Positions 48,652 through 55,690 of a stretch of 64,000 nucleotides of DNA are shown piece by piece. The notes beneath the pieces were generated by a model. It was not told the DNA's origin, ran no database searches, and saw nothing but the letters and a program-made list of their open reading frames with translations. This DNA is from Streptomyces sp. HUAS MG91. GTDB taxonomy: Bacteria; Actinomycetota; Actinomycetes; Streptomycetales; Streptomycetaceae. The position numbers and the translations under genes are program-made. The DNA is taken from positions 5,704,001-5,768,000 of the forward strand of contig NZ_CP159534.1 in the NCBI RefSeq assembly GCF_040529335.1, written 5' to 3'. Position 1 is the first letter of the stretch, and every line of letters begins with the position of its first letter.

Positions 48652-48783
48652 GGAGTCGACGGTAGCCGGGCGGGGGAGCCCGCCGACAGGGCGGCGCTGG
48701 GGCGATGCCACAATGGGGAACGCTTGTGCGCGCTTTCACAAGATCACTGCCAGCCCGTCGACCACTCCAGTCAAAGGTGCCTC

Positions 48784-49137
48784 GTGGACATCAAGACCGC
48801 CTCCGCCATCCGCCGCCTCCGCCTGGTCTCCGCGCCCGAGGCCGTCTCCTTCATCCTGCTGCTGGTCTGCTCGGTGCTGAAGCGCACGACGGACTTCAAC
48901 GCGGTGCCCGTCATGGGCATGGTGCACGGCGTGCTGTTCGTGCTGTACGTCGTCTTCTGGCTGGACGCCTGGAACCGCGCGAAGTGGGGCTTCGGCCGGG
49001 GCGCGCTGTACTTCGTCCTGTCGGTGCTGCCCACCGGCGGCTTCTTCGCCGAGCGCAAGCTGAAGCGGGAGTCGGAGAGCGCCGTCGACGCGGCGATCGC
49101 GGCCCGCGCCCGTCAGGAAGGGATCGTGAACGCATGA
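48784..49137 (+). CDS. DUF3817 membrane protein, copy 1
   Basis: A 117-residue protein with three hydrophobic segments ([51 protein letters not shown]) matching DUF3817. GTG 48784 has AAAGGTG upstream. It is a paralogue of the protein at 55268 (shared HG-LYVVY, KW-G and PT--FF-ERK pattern). The function is unknown. Its stop overlaps the next start (ATGA). Confidence 0.88.
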   Translation: MDIKTASAIRRLRLVSAPEAVSFILLLVCSVLKRTTDFNAVPVMGMVHGVLFVLYVVFWLDAWNRAKWGFGRGALYFVLSVLPTGGFFAERKLKRESESAVDAAIAARARQEGIVNA

Positions 49138-49427
49138 TCGTCGCTTTCTCCGTGACGCCGCTCGGGGTCGGTGAGGACGTGGGGGAGTACGTCGCCGACG
49201 CCGTGCGGGTGGTTCGTGAGTCGGGGCTGCCCCACCGGACCGATGCGATGTTCACGTCGGTCGAGGGGGAGTGGGACGAGGTGATGGACGTCGTGAAGCG
49301 GGCCGTCGCCGTGGTCGAGGAGCGTGCTCCCCGGGTCTCCGTGGTCATGAAGGCCGACATCCGCCCCGGCGTCACCGACGGCTTGACCTCGAAGGTCGCC
49401 ACCGTGGAGCGGTATCTCGCCGGCTGA
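49134..49427 (+). CDS. Thiamine-binding-type protein (MTH1187/YkoF family, DUF77)
   Basis: A 97-residue ferredoxin-like protein ([57 protein letters not shown]) of the family once called DUF77, some members of which bind thiamine or HMP. It overlaps the DUF3817 gene by four bases. The last seven bases of the gene (from 49421) are already part of a dispersed repeat palindrome. Confidence 0.88.
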   Translation: MIVAFSVTPLGVGEDVGEYVADAVRVVRESGLPHRTDAMFTSVEGEWDEVMDVVKRAVAVVEERAPRVSVVMKADIRPGVTDGLTSKVATVERYLAG

Positions 49428-49558
49428 CGGCCGGTGGCCTCTTCTCGCGCAGTTCCCCGCGCCCCTGAAAGGCCTGCGGCCTTCAGGGGAGGCTGCGCGC
49501 AGCGCATGCCTCAGGGGCGCGGGGAACTGCGCGACCAGCCCCCACCGGCCGTCAGCCG
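49421..49558. repeat. Dispersed palindromic repeat, locus D
   Basis: Outer arms form a perfect 17-bp inverted repeat (CGGCTGACGGCCGGTGG, 49421-49437; CCACCGGCCGTCAGCCG, 49542-49558). Inside are one forward core (CTTCTCGCGCAGTTCCCCGC..., from 49441) and one inverted core (TCAGGGGCGCGGGGAACTGC..., from 49511). GGCTGCGCGCAGCGCATGCC lies between them, shared with locus B. The left arm includes the stop codon of the preceding gene. Confidence 0.92.
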
Positions 49559-49585
49559 ACCGGTAACCCCCCAAAGCGCGGCCCC

Positions 49586-49607
49586 GATTCACCCGACCCC
49601 GTGAATC
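49586..49607. repeat. Inverted repeat upstream of the glucan cassette
   Basis: GATTCAC-(8 bases)-GTGAATC is a perfect 7-bp inverted repeat, 122 bases upstream of the GT2 start. It may be an operator. Apart from this, the promoter below and repeat locus D, the 301-base gap holds no gene. Confidence 0.5.
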
Positions 49608-49659
49608 GACACGCCATACCTCACTCGTACGCCGCTTCCGGTTCGACACGCCCACGAAA

Positions 49660-49688
49660 GTCACATTTTGTGAGGTTATCGATACGCT
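49660..49688 (+). promoter_or_regulatory. Candidate promoter of the GT2-GlxA operon
   Basis: A GTCACA -35-like box (49660-49665) and TACGCT -10 box (49683-49688) are 17 bases apart. An inverted repeat TCACA-TTT-TGTGA (49661-49673) overlaps the -35 region and could bind a repressor or activator. Confidence 0.5.
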
Positions 49689-49728
49689 CGGTCACCGAAG
49701 GCCGGGCGACGGGAACCTGGAGGGCGCT

Positions 49729-51498
49729 GTGCGGCCTGAGGGCTATGACTACGACACCTACAGCAGACTGGCGGGCCCGCTCACCGAGCCGCCCGCCGAC
49801 GGCTACCGGGTGCAGTACACCTCACTCCTCTCCCGTGAACCCCACCGAATACGCGCGATCCTGCTGATGACGCTCGCCCCGGTGCTCACCGGGATCCTGC
49901 TCGTCTATCTGGTGTGGCCCAGCCACTGGGTGGAGCGTGAGGGCGGCGCCCGCTGGCTCGTCCAGCTCGACATCGTGATGCTGGTGTCGATCGGCCTCAT
50001 CGAGCTGTTCATGGTCGTCAACGTCATCTCCATCGCCCACGCGACGATGGTGGCCAGGGACCCCGTCCCGGTCCGCCCCGAACCCGGCACCCGGGTCGCG
50101 TTCCTGACGACGTACGTGCCCGGCAAGGAACCCCTGGCGATGGTGCGCGCCACGCTGGAGGGTGCCGTCCGCATCACCCACGACGGCCCGCTCGACGTGT
50201 GGCTGCTCGACGAGGGCGACGACCCCCGGGCCCGCGCCCTCTGCGCCGAGCTGGGCGTCCGGCACTTCACGCGGCACGGCGTCGAGGAGTGGAACCGCGC
50301 CAAGGGCGCCCACAAGACCCGTACCAAGCACGGCAACTACAACGCCTGGCTCGCCGCGCACCACGCCGACTACGACTTCTTCGCGTCCGTCGACACCGAC
50401 CACGTACCGGTGCCGGAGTTCCTGGAGCGGATGCTGGGCTACTTCCGCGACCCGGACGTCGCGTTCGTCGTCGGGCCGCAGGTCTACGGCAACTACGACT
50501 CACCGGTCACCAAGGCCGCCGAGTCCCAGCAGTTCCTCTTCCACGCGCTGATCCAGCGGGCCGGCAACCGCTACCGGGCCCCCATGTTCGTCGGCACCAA
50601 CAACGTCGTGCGGATCAGCGCCCTGAAGCAGATCGGCGGCTTCGTCGACTCGATCACCGAGGACATGGCGACCGGGTTCGAGATCCACCGGCACGCCAAC
50701 CCGGCCACCGGCGTCAAGTGGCGCTCGGTCTACACCCCCGACGTGCTCGCCGTCGGTGAGGGTCCCGCCTCCTGGACGGACTTCTTCACCCAGCAGCTGC
50801 GCTGGTCGCGCGGGACGTACGAGACGCTGTTCAAGCAGTACTGGAAGGCGCCGTTCAGCATGCCGGCCGGCCGCCTCTTCTCGTACTCGATGATGCTCGT
50901 CTACTACCCGATGACGGCCGTCAACTGGCTCCTCGGCGTGCTGAGCTGCGTGCTGTTCCTCTGGTTCGGCGCGTCCGGCACCCAGGTCTCCGCCTCCGTG
51001 TGGCTGATGCTCTACAGCGACGCCGCGGCCCTCCAGATCGGGCTGTACCTGTGGAACCGGCGGCACAACGTCTCGCCGCACGAGCCCGAGGGCTCCGGCG
51101 GTCTCGCGGGCATGGCCATGTCGGCGATCTCCGCGCCGATCTACCTCAAGTCGCTGGGCGCCGCGCTGCTGCGCCGCCCGTCCCGCTTCGTCGTCACCCC
51201 GAAGGGCGGCGACGCCACCGCAGACCGGATGCTGACCTTCCGCATCCATCTCTTCTGGGCGGGCGTGCTGGCCGTGTCGCTGGCCGCGTCGGTCGTCCTC
51301 GACCACACGCACGTGGCCATGCGGACCTGGGCGGTCCTCGCCCTGTGCATCGCCCTCGCGCCCCCGGTGGTGTGGAGCGTCGCGCAGCGCCGCGCGGCGG
51401 CCGCGCTCGCCGGGTCCGGGACGACGGCGCCGGCTGAGAAGCCCGAGCCCGCCCTCGCCGGCCCGCGGGTCTCCAGCACGAGCACAGGAGGGAACTGA
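49729..51498 (+). CDS. Cellulose-synthase-like family 2 glycosyltransferase (CslA-like)
   Basis: A 589-residue processive GT2 enzyme. Two N-terminal helices (about 48-66 and 84-106) precede the catalytic domain with DEGDD, DTDHVPVPE, the TED motif in SITEDMATGFE and the product-binding QQLRW. Four or five C-terminal membrane helices follow. This is the pattern of bacterial cellulose synthase and of CslA, which makes a beta-glucan at hyphal tips. GGAGGG precedes GTG 49729. The downstream glxA-like gene starts four bases after its stop, as in known cslA-glxA pairs. The exact polymer is inferred, not shown. Confidence 0.9.
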   Translation: MRPEGYDYDTYSRLAGPLTEPPADGYRVQYTSLLSREPHRIRAILLMTLAPVLTGILLVYLVWPSHWVEREGGARWLVQLDIVMLVSIGLIELFMVVNVISIAHATMVARDPVPVRPEPGTRVAFLTTYVPGKEPLAMVRATLEGAVRITHDGPLDVWLLDEGDDPRARALCAELGVRHFTRHGVEEWNRAKGAHKTRTKHGNYNAWLAAHHADYDFFASVDTDHVPVPEFLERMLGYFRDPDVAFVVGPQVYGNYDSPVTKAAESQQFLFHALIQRAGNRYRAPMFVGTNNVVRISALKQIGGFVDSITEDMATGFEIHRHANPATGVKWRSVYTPDVLAVGEGPASWTDFFTQQLRWSRGTYETLFKQYWKAPFSMPAGRLFSYSMMLVYYPMTAVNWLLGVLSCVLFLWFGASGTQVSASVWLMLYSDAAALQIGLYLWNRRHNVSPHEPEGSGGLAGMAMSAISAPIYLKSLGAALLRRPSRFVVTPKGGDATADRMLTFRIHLFWAGVLAVSLAASVVLDHTHVAMRTWAVLALCIALAPPVVWSVAQRRAAAALAGSGTTAPAEKPEPALAGPRVSSTSTGGN

Positions 51499-51501
51499 CC
51501 C

Positions 51502-53472
51502 ATGGCCTTCAACAGCTACCGGCCTTCCCAGAAGATGAAGAAGACCGTCCTGGGCGCGGGCGGCATCGCCCTCCTCGTCGGCCTCAACGCCCCGGCCGCC
51601 TGGACCTTCGCCTCCGAGAAGTACGAGGACTGGAAGATCGCCCAGCCCGGCTACAAGGCCCAGTACGGCTCGTGGTCGCAGGTCGACATCCCCGACCGGT
51701 TCCGTACCAACGCGATCCACGCGGCGCTGCTGCACACCGGCAAGGTGCTGATCGTGGCGGGCTCCGGCAACGAGCAGAAGAAGTTCGACGCCGGATCGTT
51801 CGACACCGTCCTGTGGGACCCGAAGGCGAACACCTTCAAGAAGATCGACACCCCCGAGGACTTCTTCTGCTCGGGACACGCCGCGCTCCCCGACGGCCGG
51901 ATGCTCGTGGCCGGCGGCACCGCCCGCTACGAACTCCTCGACGGCGAGGTGAAGCGGGCCGGCGGCGGCATGCGCGTCAAGAACGAGAGCCCCGACGCAC
52001 CGGTGGTCCTGAAGAAGGGGACGAGGTTCCGCTCGCCGGACGGCGTCGAGTACGTGTCGAAGTTCGACGTGACCGTGCCCAAGGCCAAGCGCTCCTACGA
52101 CATCAGCTACAACCGCGCCGGTGTCATGCAGCCCTGGAAGACGAAGATCAAGGCGAGCGAGGCCCGCGTCTTCGTCGAGGCGGTCGCCGACGGCAAGCAG
52201 TACGAGACGTCGAAGCAGGCCCAGTACGAGATCGAGGGCCTCACGGGCAAGGACGCCGACAACGCGTACGGGCTCTCCGAGAAGATCACCATGGAGAAGC
52301 AGGACTTCCAGGGGATCAAGGCCGCGTACGAGTTCGACCCGGTCGCCGAGAAGTACGTGCCCGTGGACCCGATGCAGAAGGCCCGCTGGTACCCCACGCT
52401 CGTCGGCCTGGAGGACGGCAAGGTGCTCGCCGTCTCCGGACTCGACGACGTCGGCGTCATCGACCCCGGGGACAACGAGATCTACGACCCGAAGACCAAG
52501 AAGTGGTCGATGGGCCCCAAGCGGTACTTCCCGACCTACCCGGCGCTGTTCCTGACCAAGGGCGGCAAGCTCTTCTACCCGGCCTCCAACGCCGGGTACG
52601 GGCCCGCCGAGAAGGGCCGGGAGCCCGGCCTGTGGGATCTCAAGACCAACAAGTTCGAGAAGGTCCCGGGCCTCACGGACGGGGACGAGACGGAGACGTC
52701 GGCGTCGCTGCTGCTGCCCCCGGCGCAGGACCAGAAGGTGATGATCCTGGGCGGCGGAGGCGTCGGAGAGTCCGAGCGGGCGACGCCGCGCACCGCGGTC
52801 GTCGACCTGAAGGAGGACAGCCCCCGCTTCAAGGAGGGGCCGAACCTGCCGCAGGGCACCCGGTACCTGAACAGCGTGATCATGCCGGACGACTCGGTCT
52901 TCACGTCCAACGGCTCGTCCGACTACCGCGGGCGCGGCGCGAGCAACATCCTCGCGGCGCAGTTCTACGACCCCAAGAAGAACGCCTTCCGCGAGGCGGC
53001 CTCGCCCAAGGTCGGCCGCAACTACCACTCGGAGGCGCTGCTGCTGCCCGACGGCCGGGTGGTGACCTTCGGCTCCGACCCGCTCTTCGACGACCAGCAG
53101 AACACCAAGCTGGGCCACTTCGAGCAGCGCATGGAGATCTTCACGCCGCCCGCGCTGCACAAGGGCGGGGACCGGCGCCCGGTCCTCGGTGAGGGCCCGG
53201 AGACCCTGCCCGCCGATCACCGGGCGACGTTCCGGACGGACGCCGCCGACCGGATCGTGAAGGCGCGGCTGATGCGCCCGTCCGCCGTGACCCACACGAC
53301 GGACGTCGAGCAGCGCTCGATCGAGCTGGGCCTGAGCAGGCGCGAGGGGCAGATCACGGTCGACGTGCCGACCGACCGGGCCCTGGTCCCACCCGGCTGG
53401 TACATGCTGTTCGCGACGGACGCGGACGGGGTGTCGTCCGAGGCCAAGTGGGTCAAGGTCGGCGACGACTGA
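51502..53472 (+). CDS. glxA: GlxA-like copper radical oxidase
   Basis: A 656-residue membrane-anchored kelch-propeller oxidase. GlxA oxidises primary alcohols at the copper-radical site and is needed for deposition of the CslA glucan. An N-terminal anchor (about residues 12-34) is followed by seven-bladed repeats (GGxxLY...D type). The full active site is visible: Cys123 in FFCSGHA and Tyr297 (next to Trp296) in RWYPT for the Cys-Tyr cofactor, with Tyr508-His509 in RNYHSE and His598 in VTHTTD as copper ligands. It is translationally coupled to the GT2 gene. Confidence 0.93.
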   Translation: MAFNSYRPSQKMKKTVLGAGGIALLVGLNAPAAWTFASEKYEDWKIAQPGYKAQYGSWSQVDIPDRFRTNAIHAALLHTGKVLIVAGSGNEQKKFDAGSFDTVLWDPKANTFKKIDTPEDFFCSGHAALPDGRMLVAGGTARYELLDGEVKRAGGGMRVKNESPDAPVVLKKGTRFRSPDGVEYVSKFDVTVPKAKRSYDISYNRAGVMQPWKTKIKASEARVFVEAVADGKQYETSKQAQYEIEGLTGKDADNAYGLSEKITMEKQDFQGIKAAYEFDPVAEKYVPVDPMQKARWYPTLVGLEDGKVLAVSGLDDVGVIDPGDNEIYDPKTKKWSMGPKRYFPTYPALFLTKGGKLFYPASNAGYGPAEKGREPGLWDLKTNKFEKVPGLTDGDETETSASLLLPPAQDQKVMILGGGGVGESERATPRTAVVDLKEDSPRFKEGPNLPQGTRYLNSVIMPDDSVFTSNGSSDYRGRGASNILAAQFYDPKKNAFREAASPKVGRNYHSEALLLPDGRVVTFGSDPLFDDQQNTKLGHFEQRMEIFTPPALHKGGDRRPVLGEGPETLPADHRATFRTDAADRIVKARLMRPSAVTHTTDVEQRSIELGLSRREGQITVDVPTDRALVPPGWYMLFATDADGVSSEAKWVKVGDD

Positions 53473-53487
53473 GCCCGGCGGCCCGCG

Positions 53488-54531
53488 TCACGTGTGCGCG
53501 GCGCGGGCCAGCCCCAGCGCGTACTCCGCCCACCAGGTGCCTGCCGCGGGTCCGCCCCGGCAGGTGCCGTCCGACTCCCCGGGCCGCTTGACCCACAGGT
53601 ACGCGTCGACCAGCGGATCCCCGGTCCGGGTGGTCGGCGCGGCGCCGAGGGCACGGCCCGGCGGGTTGCACCAGCCGTCGGCGCCGGCCGGTGAGTAGGG
53701 TCCCGCGCCGTTGCGGCTGGTGTCCACCACGAAGTGGGCGCCGCCGAGCAGCTGCGAGAGCTGCTTGCCGTACGAGGAACTTGCCCGGTCCGTCTGGAAG
53801 TTCGAGACGTTCAGGGAGAAGCCGTCGGCCCGCTCGACGCCCGCCCGGCGCAGCGGCTCGACGAGTTTGGCCGCGTCGGGGATCCAGGCGGGGTTCCCGG
53901 CGTCGACGTACACCTTGGTGTTCGGCTGCTGCTTCAGGCGGTCGATCGCCGAGCCGATCAGCTGGTAGCGCTCCTCCCGGTACTCCTCCGGGGTGCAGCC
54001 GTCGACGATGTGCCCGAGGGCGTCCGGTTCCAGCACGACCAGCGCCTTGGCGTCCCCGATGCCCGTCGCGAACGCGTCGACCCACTGGTGGTAGAAGTCC
54101 GCGCTGTGCGCGCCGCCCGCCGAGTGCTGCCCGCAGTCGCGGTGCGGGATGTTGTACGCGACCAGGACCAGCGTCTTGTCCGCCTTCTTCGCCTTCTCGC
54201 CGGCCTCCGCGATCACCGGCCGCGGATAGTCGCCCGGCGCCCACATGCCCTGCGGGTGCTGGGCGATCCGCCGGATCACGGCGGCGTCCGAGGCGCGGCC
54301 CTGCTTCTCCCACCGCTCGGCCTGGACGGCGGCGGCGGACGCGGGGTCGACCCAGAACGGCGAGGTGTCGGCGGTGCCGGGAGAGGGCGCGGTCCGTCCG
54401 GCGGCCTCGCGGGGGCCGGCCTGCTCGGAATCCCCGCCGGAGCAGGCGGTGGCGAGCCCGGCGAGGACGAGCGCGGCCGTGCCGAGCGCGAGCGTGCGGG
54501 ACGGTGTGCGGCGGATGGTCGGGACGGGCAT
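53488..54531 (-). CDS. Family 6 glycoside hydrolase (endoglucanase, CslZ-like)
   Basis: A 347-residue exported GH6 enzyme. The N-terminus has a signal sequence ending LAGLATACSGG, a possible lipobox with Cys30. The catalytic domain has VLVAYNIPHRDCGQHSAGG, the acid Asp in ALVVLEPDALGHI and HFVVDTSRNGAGP. It converges on the GlxA gene with only 15 bases between stops. It is probably the trimming glucanase of the same glucan system (the CslZ role), although on the opposite strand. Confidence 0.93.
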   Translation of the reverse strand: MPVPTIRRTPSRTLALGTAALVLAGLATACSGGDSEQAGPREAAGRTAPSPGTADTSPFWVDPASAAAVQAERWEKQGRASDAAVIRRIAQHPQGMWAPGDYPRPVIAEAGEKAKKADKTLVLVAYNIPHRDCGQHSAGGAHSADFYHQWVDAFATGIGDAKALVVLEPDALGHIVDGCTPEEYREERYQLIGSAIDRLKQQPNTKVYVDAGNPAWIPDAAKLVEPLRRAGVERADGFSLNVSNFQTDRASSSYGKQLSQLLGGAHFVVDTSRNGAGPYSPAGADGWCNPPGRALGAAPTTRTGDPLVDAYLWVKRPGESDGTCRGGPAAGTWWAEYALGLARAAHT

Positions 54532-54667
54532 CCTGCCCCCTGGATCGGAGCGCGTACAATTCCGGCAATCCTGACATAAGGCACCGCTGTCGAGGCGCTC
54601 GGCGCGCTCTGCCGCACCCGTCTCGCGCTGGTGGCGAGGGTGAACCGGCCAAAGGGCGAGACGGGGC

Positions 54668-54701
54668 TGACCACCATATGACCGGCCGGTAAGGTCGAGG
54701 G
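54668..54701 (+). promoter_or_regulatory. Leaderless promoter of the marR gene
   Basis: A -35-like TGACCA and -10 TAAGGT (54690-54695) are about 16 bases apart. The -10 box ends seven bases before GTG 54702, so transcription should start at the first codon. The palindrome ACCGGCCGGT (54681-54690) lies between the boxes and may be an autoregulatory site. Confidence 0.5.
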
Positions 54702-55211
54702 GTGCCGAAGCCGCTCAGTCTTGCCTTCGATCCGATCGCGCGCGCCGATGAACTCTGGAAGCAGCGCTGGGGATCCGTGCCGTCCATGGCCGCGATCACC
54801 TCGATCATGCGCGCGCACCAGATCCTGCTCGCCGAGGTCGACGCCGTCGTCAAGCCGTACGGGCTCACCTTCGCGCGCTACGAGGCCCTGGTCCTGCTCA
54901 CCTTCTCCAAGGAGGGCGAGCTGCCGATGTCGAAGATCGGCGAGCGGTTGATGGTCCACCCGACCTCGGTGACCAACACGGTCGACCGGCTCGTCCGGTC
55001 CGGTCTCGTCGACAAGCGGCCCAACCCGAACGACGGCCGCGGCACCCTCGCCTCCATCACCGCCAAGGGCCGCGAGGCCGTCGACGCGGCCACCCGCGAC
55101 CTGATGGCGATGGACTTCGGGCTCGGTGTGTACGACGCCGACGAGTGCGGGGAGATCTTCGCGATGCTGCGGCCGCTGCGGGTCGCGGCGCACGACTTCG
55201 ACGAGGAGTGA
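54702..55211 (+). CDS. MarR-family transcriptional regulator
   Basis: A 169-residue MarR protein: LTFARYEALVLLTFSKEGELPMSKIGERLMVHPTSVTNTVDRLVRSGLV and the wing KRPNPNDGRGTLASITAKG. It is transcribed toward DUF3817 copy 2 and icmA. The GTG at 54702 fits the predicted leaderless start. Candidate targets are its own promoter and the palindrome in front of icmA. Confidence 0.92.
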   Translation: MPKPLSLAFDPIARADELWKQRWGSVPSMAAITSIMRAHQILLAEVDAVVKPYGLTFARYEALVLLTFSKEGELPMSKIGERLMVHPTSVTNTVDRLVRSGLVDKRPNPNDGRGTLASITAKGREAVDAATRDLMAMDFGLGVYDADECGEIFAMLRPLRVAAHDFDEE

Positions 55212-55267
55212 GCGAGGCCACCGGGCCCGCCTGAAGATCGCGCAAAACGGACGGTTACGCTCGACCC

Positions 55268-55606
55268 ATGAAGAAGAGCGTCCTGACTCGCTACCGGATC
55301 ATGGCCTACGTGACCGGTGTCCTCCTGGTCGTCCTCTGCCTCGGCATGATCGCCAAGTACGCGTTCGACATGGACGGCGCCGCGGACTTCACGCGCGTCG
55401 TCGCCATCGCCCACGGCTGGCTCTACGTCGTGTACCTGGTGGTCGCCTTCGACCTCGGCTCCAAGGCGAAGTGGCGGGTCGGCAAGCAGCTCTGGGTGCT
55501 GATCGCCGGCACGATCCCGACCGCCGCCTTCTTCGTGGAGCGCAAGATCTCCGCCGAGCTGGACGCCAAGGTCGCCGCCGGCGACGCGAGCCTCGCGAAG
55601 GCGTAA
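55268..55606 (+). CDS. DUF3817 membrane protein, copy 2
   Basis: A 112-residue protein with three membrane segments (YRIMAYVTGVLLVVLCLGMIA, HGWLYVVYLVVAFDLGS, LWVLIAGTIPTAAFFVERKI), the same family as the protein at 48784. It lies 56 bases after the marR gene in the same direction and may be co-transcribed. The function is unknown. Confidence 0.9.
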   Translation: MKKSVLTRYRIMAYVTGVLLVVLCLGMIAKYAFDMDGAADFTRVVAIAHGWLYVVYLVVAFDLGSKAKWRVGKQLWVLIAGTIPTAAFFVERKISAELDAKVAAGDASLAKA

Positions 55607-55653
55607 CCCGGGACCGGCCCGACCGCTCGCACGAGGTGCGGGCGGTTTCGCCA

Positions 55654-55683
55654 TCGACAGTTACTAGGACGTCCTAGTAAATT
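55654..55683 (+). promoter_or_regulatory. icmA: icmA promoter with a 20-bp perfect palindrome
   Basis: TTACTAGGAC|GTCCTAGTAA (55661-55680) is a perfect 20-bp palindrome. It fills almost the whole 18-base spacer between TCGACA (55654-55659) and TAAATT (55678-55683). Repressor binding here would block RNA polymerase. The -10 box ends seven bases before the icmA ATG, so the mRNA may be leaderless, although GAGGG is also present. Confidence 0.75.
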
Positions 55684-55690
55684 CGAGGGT

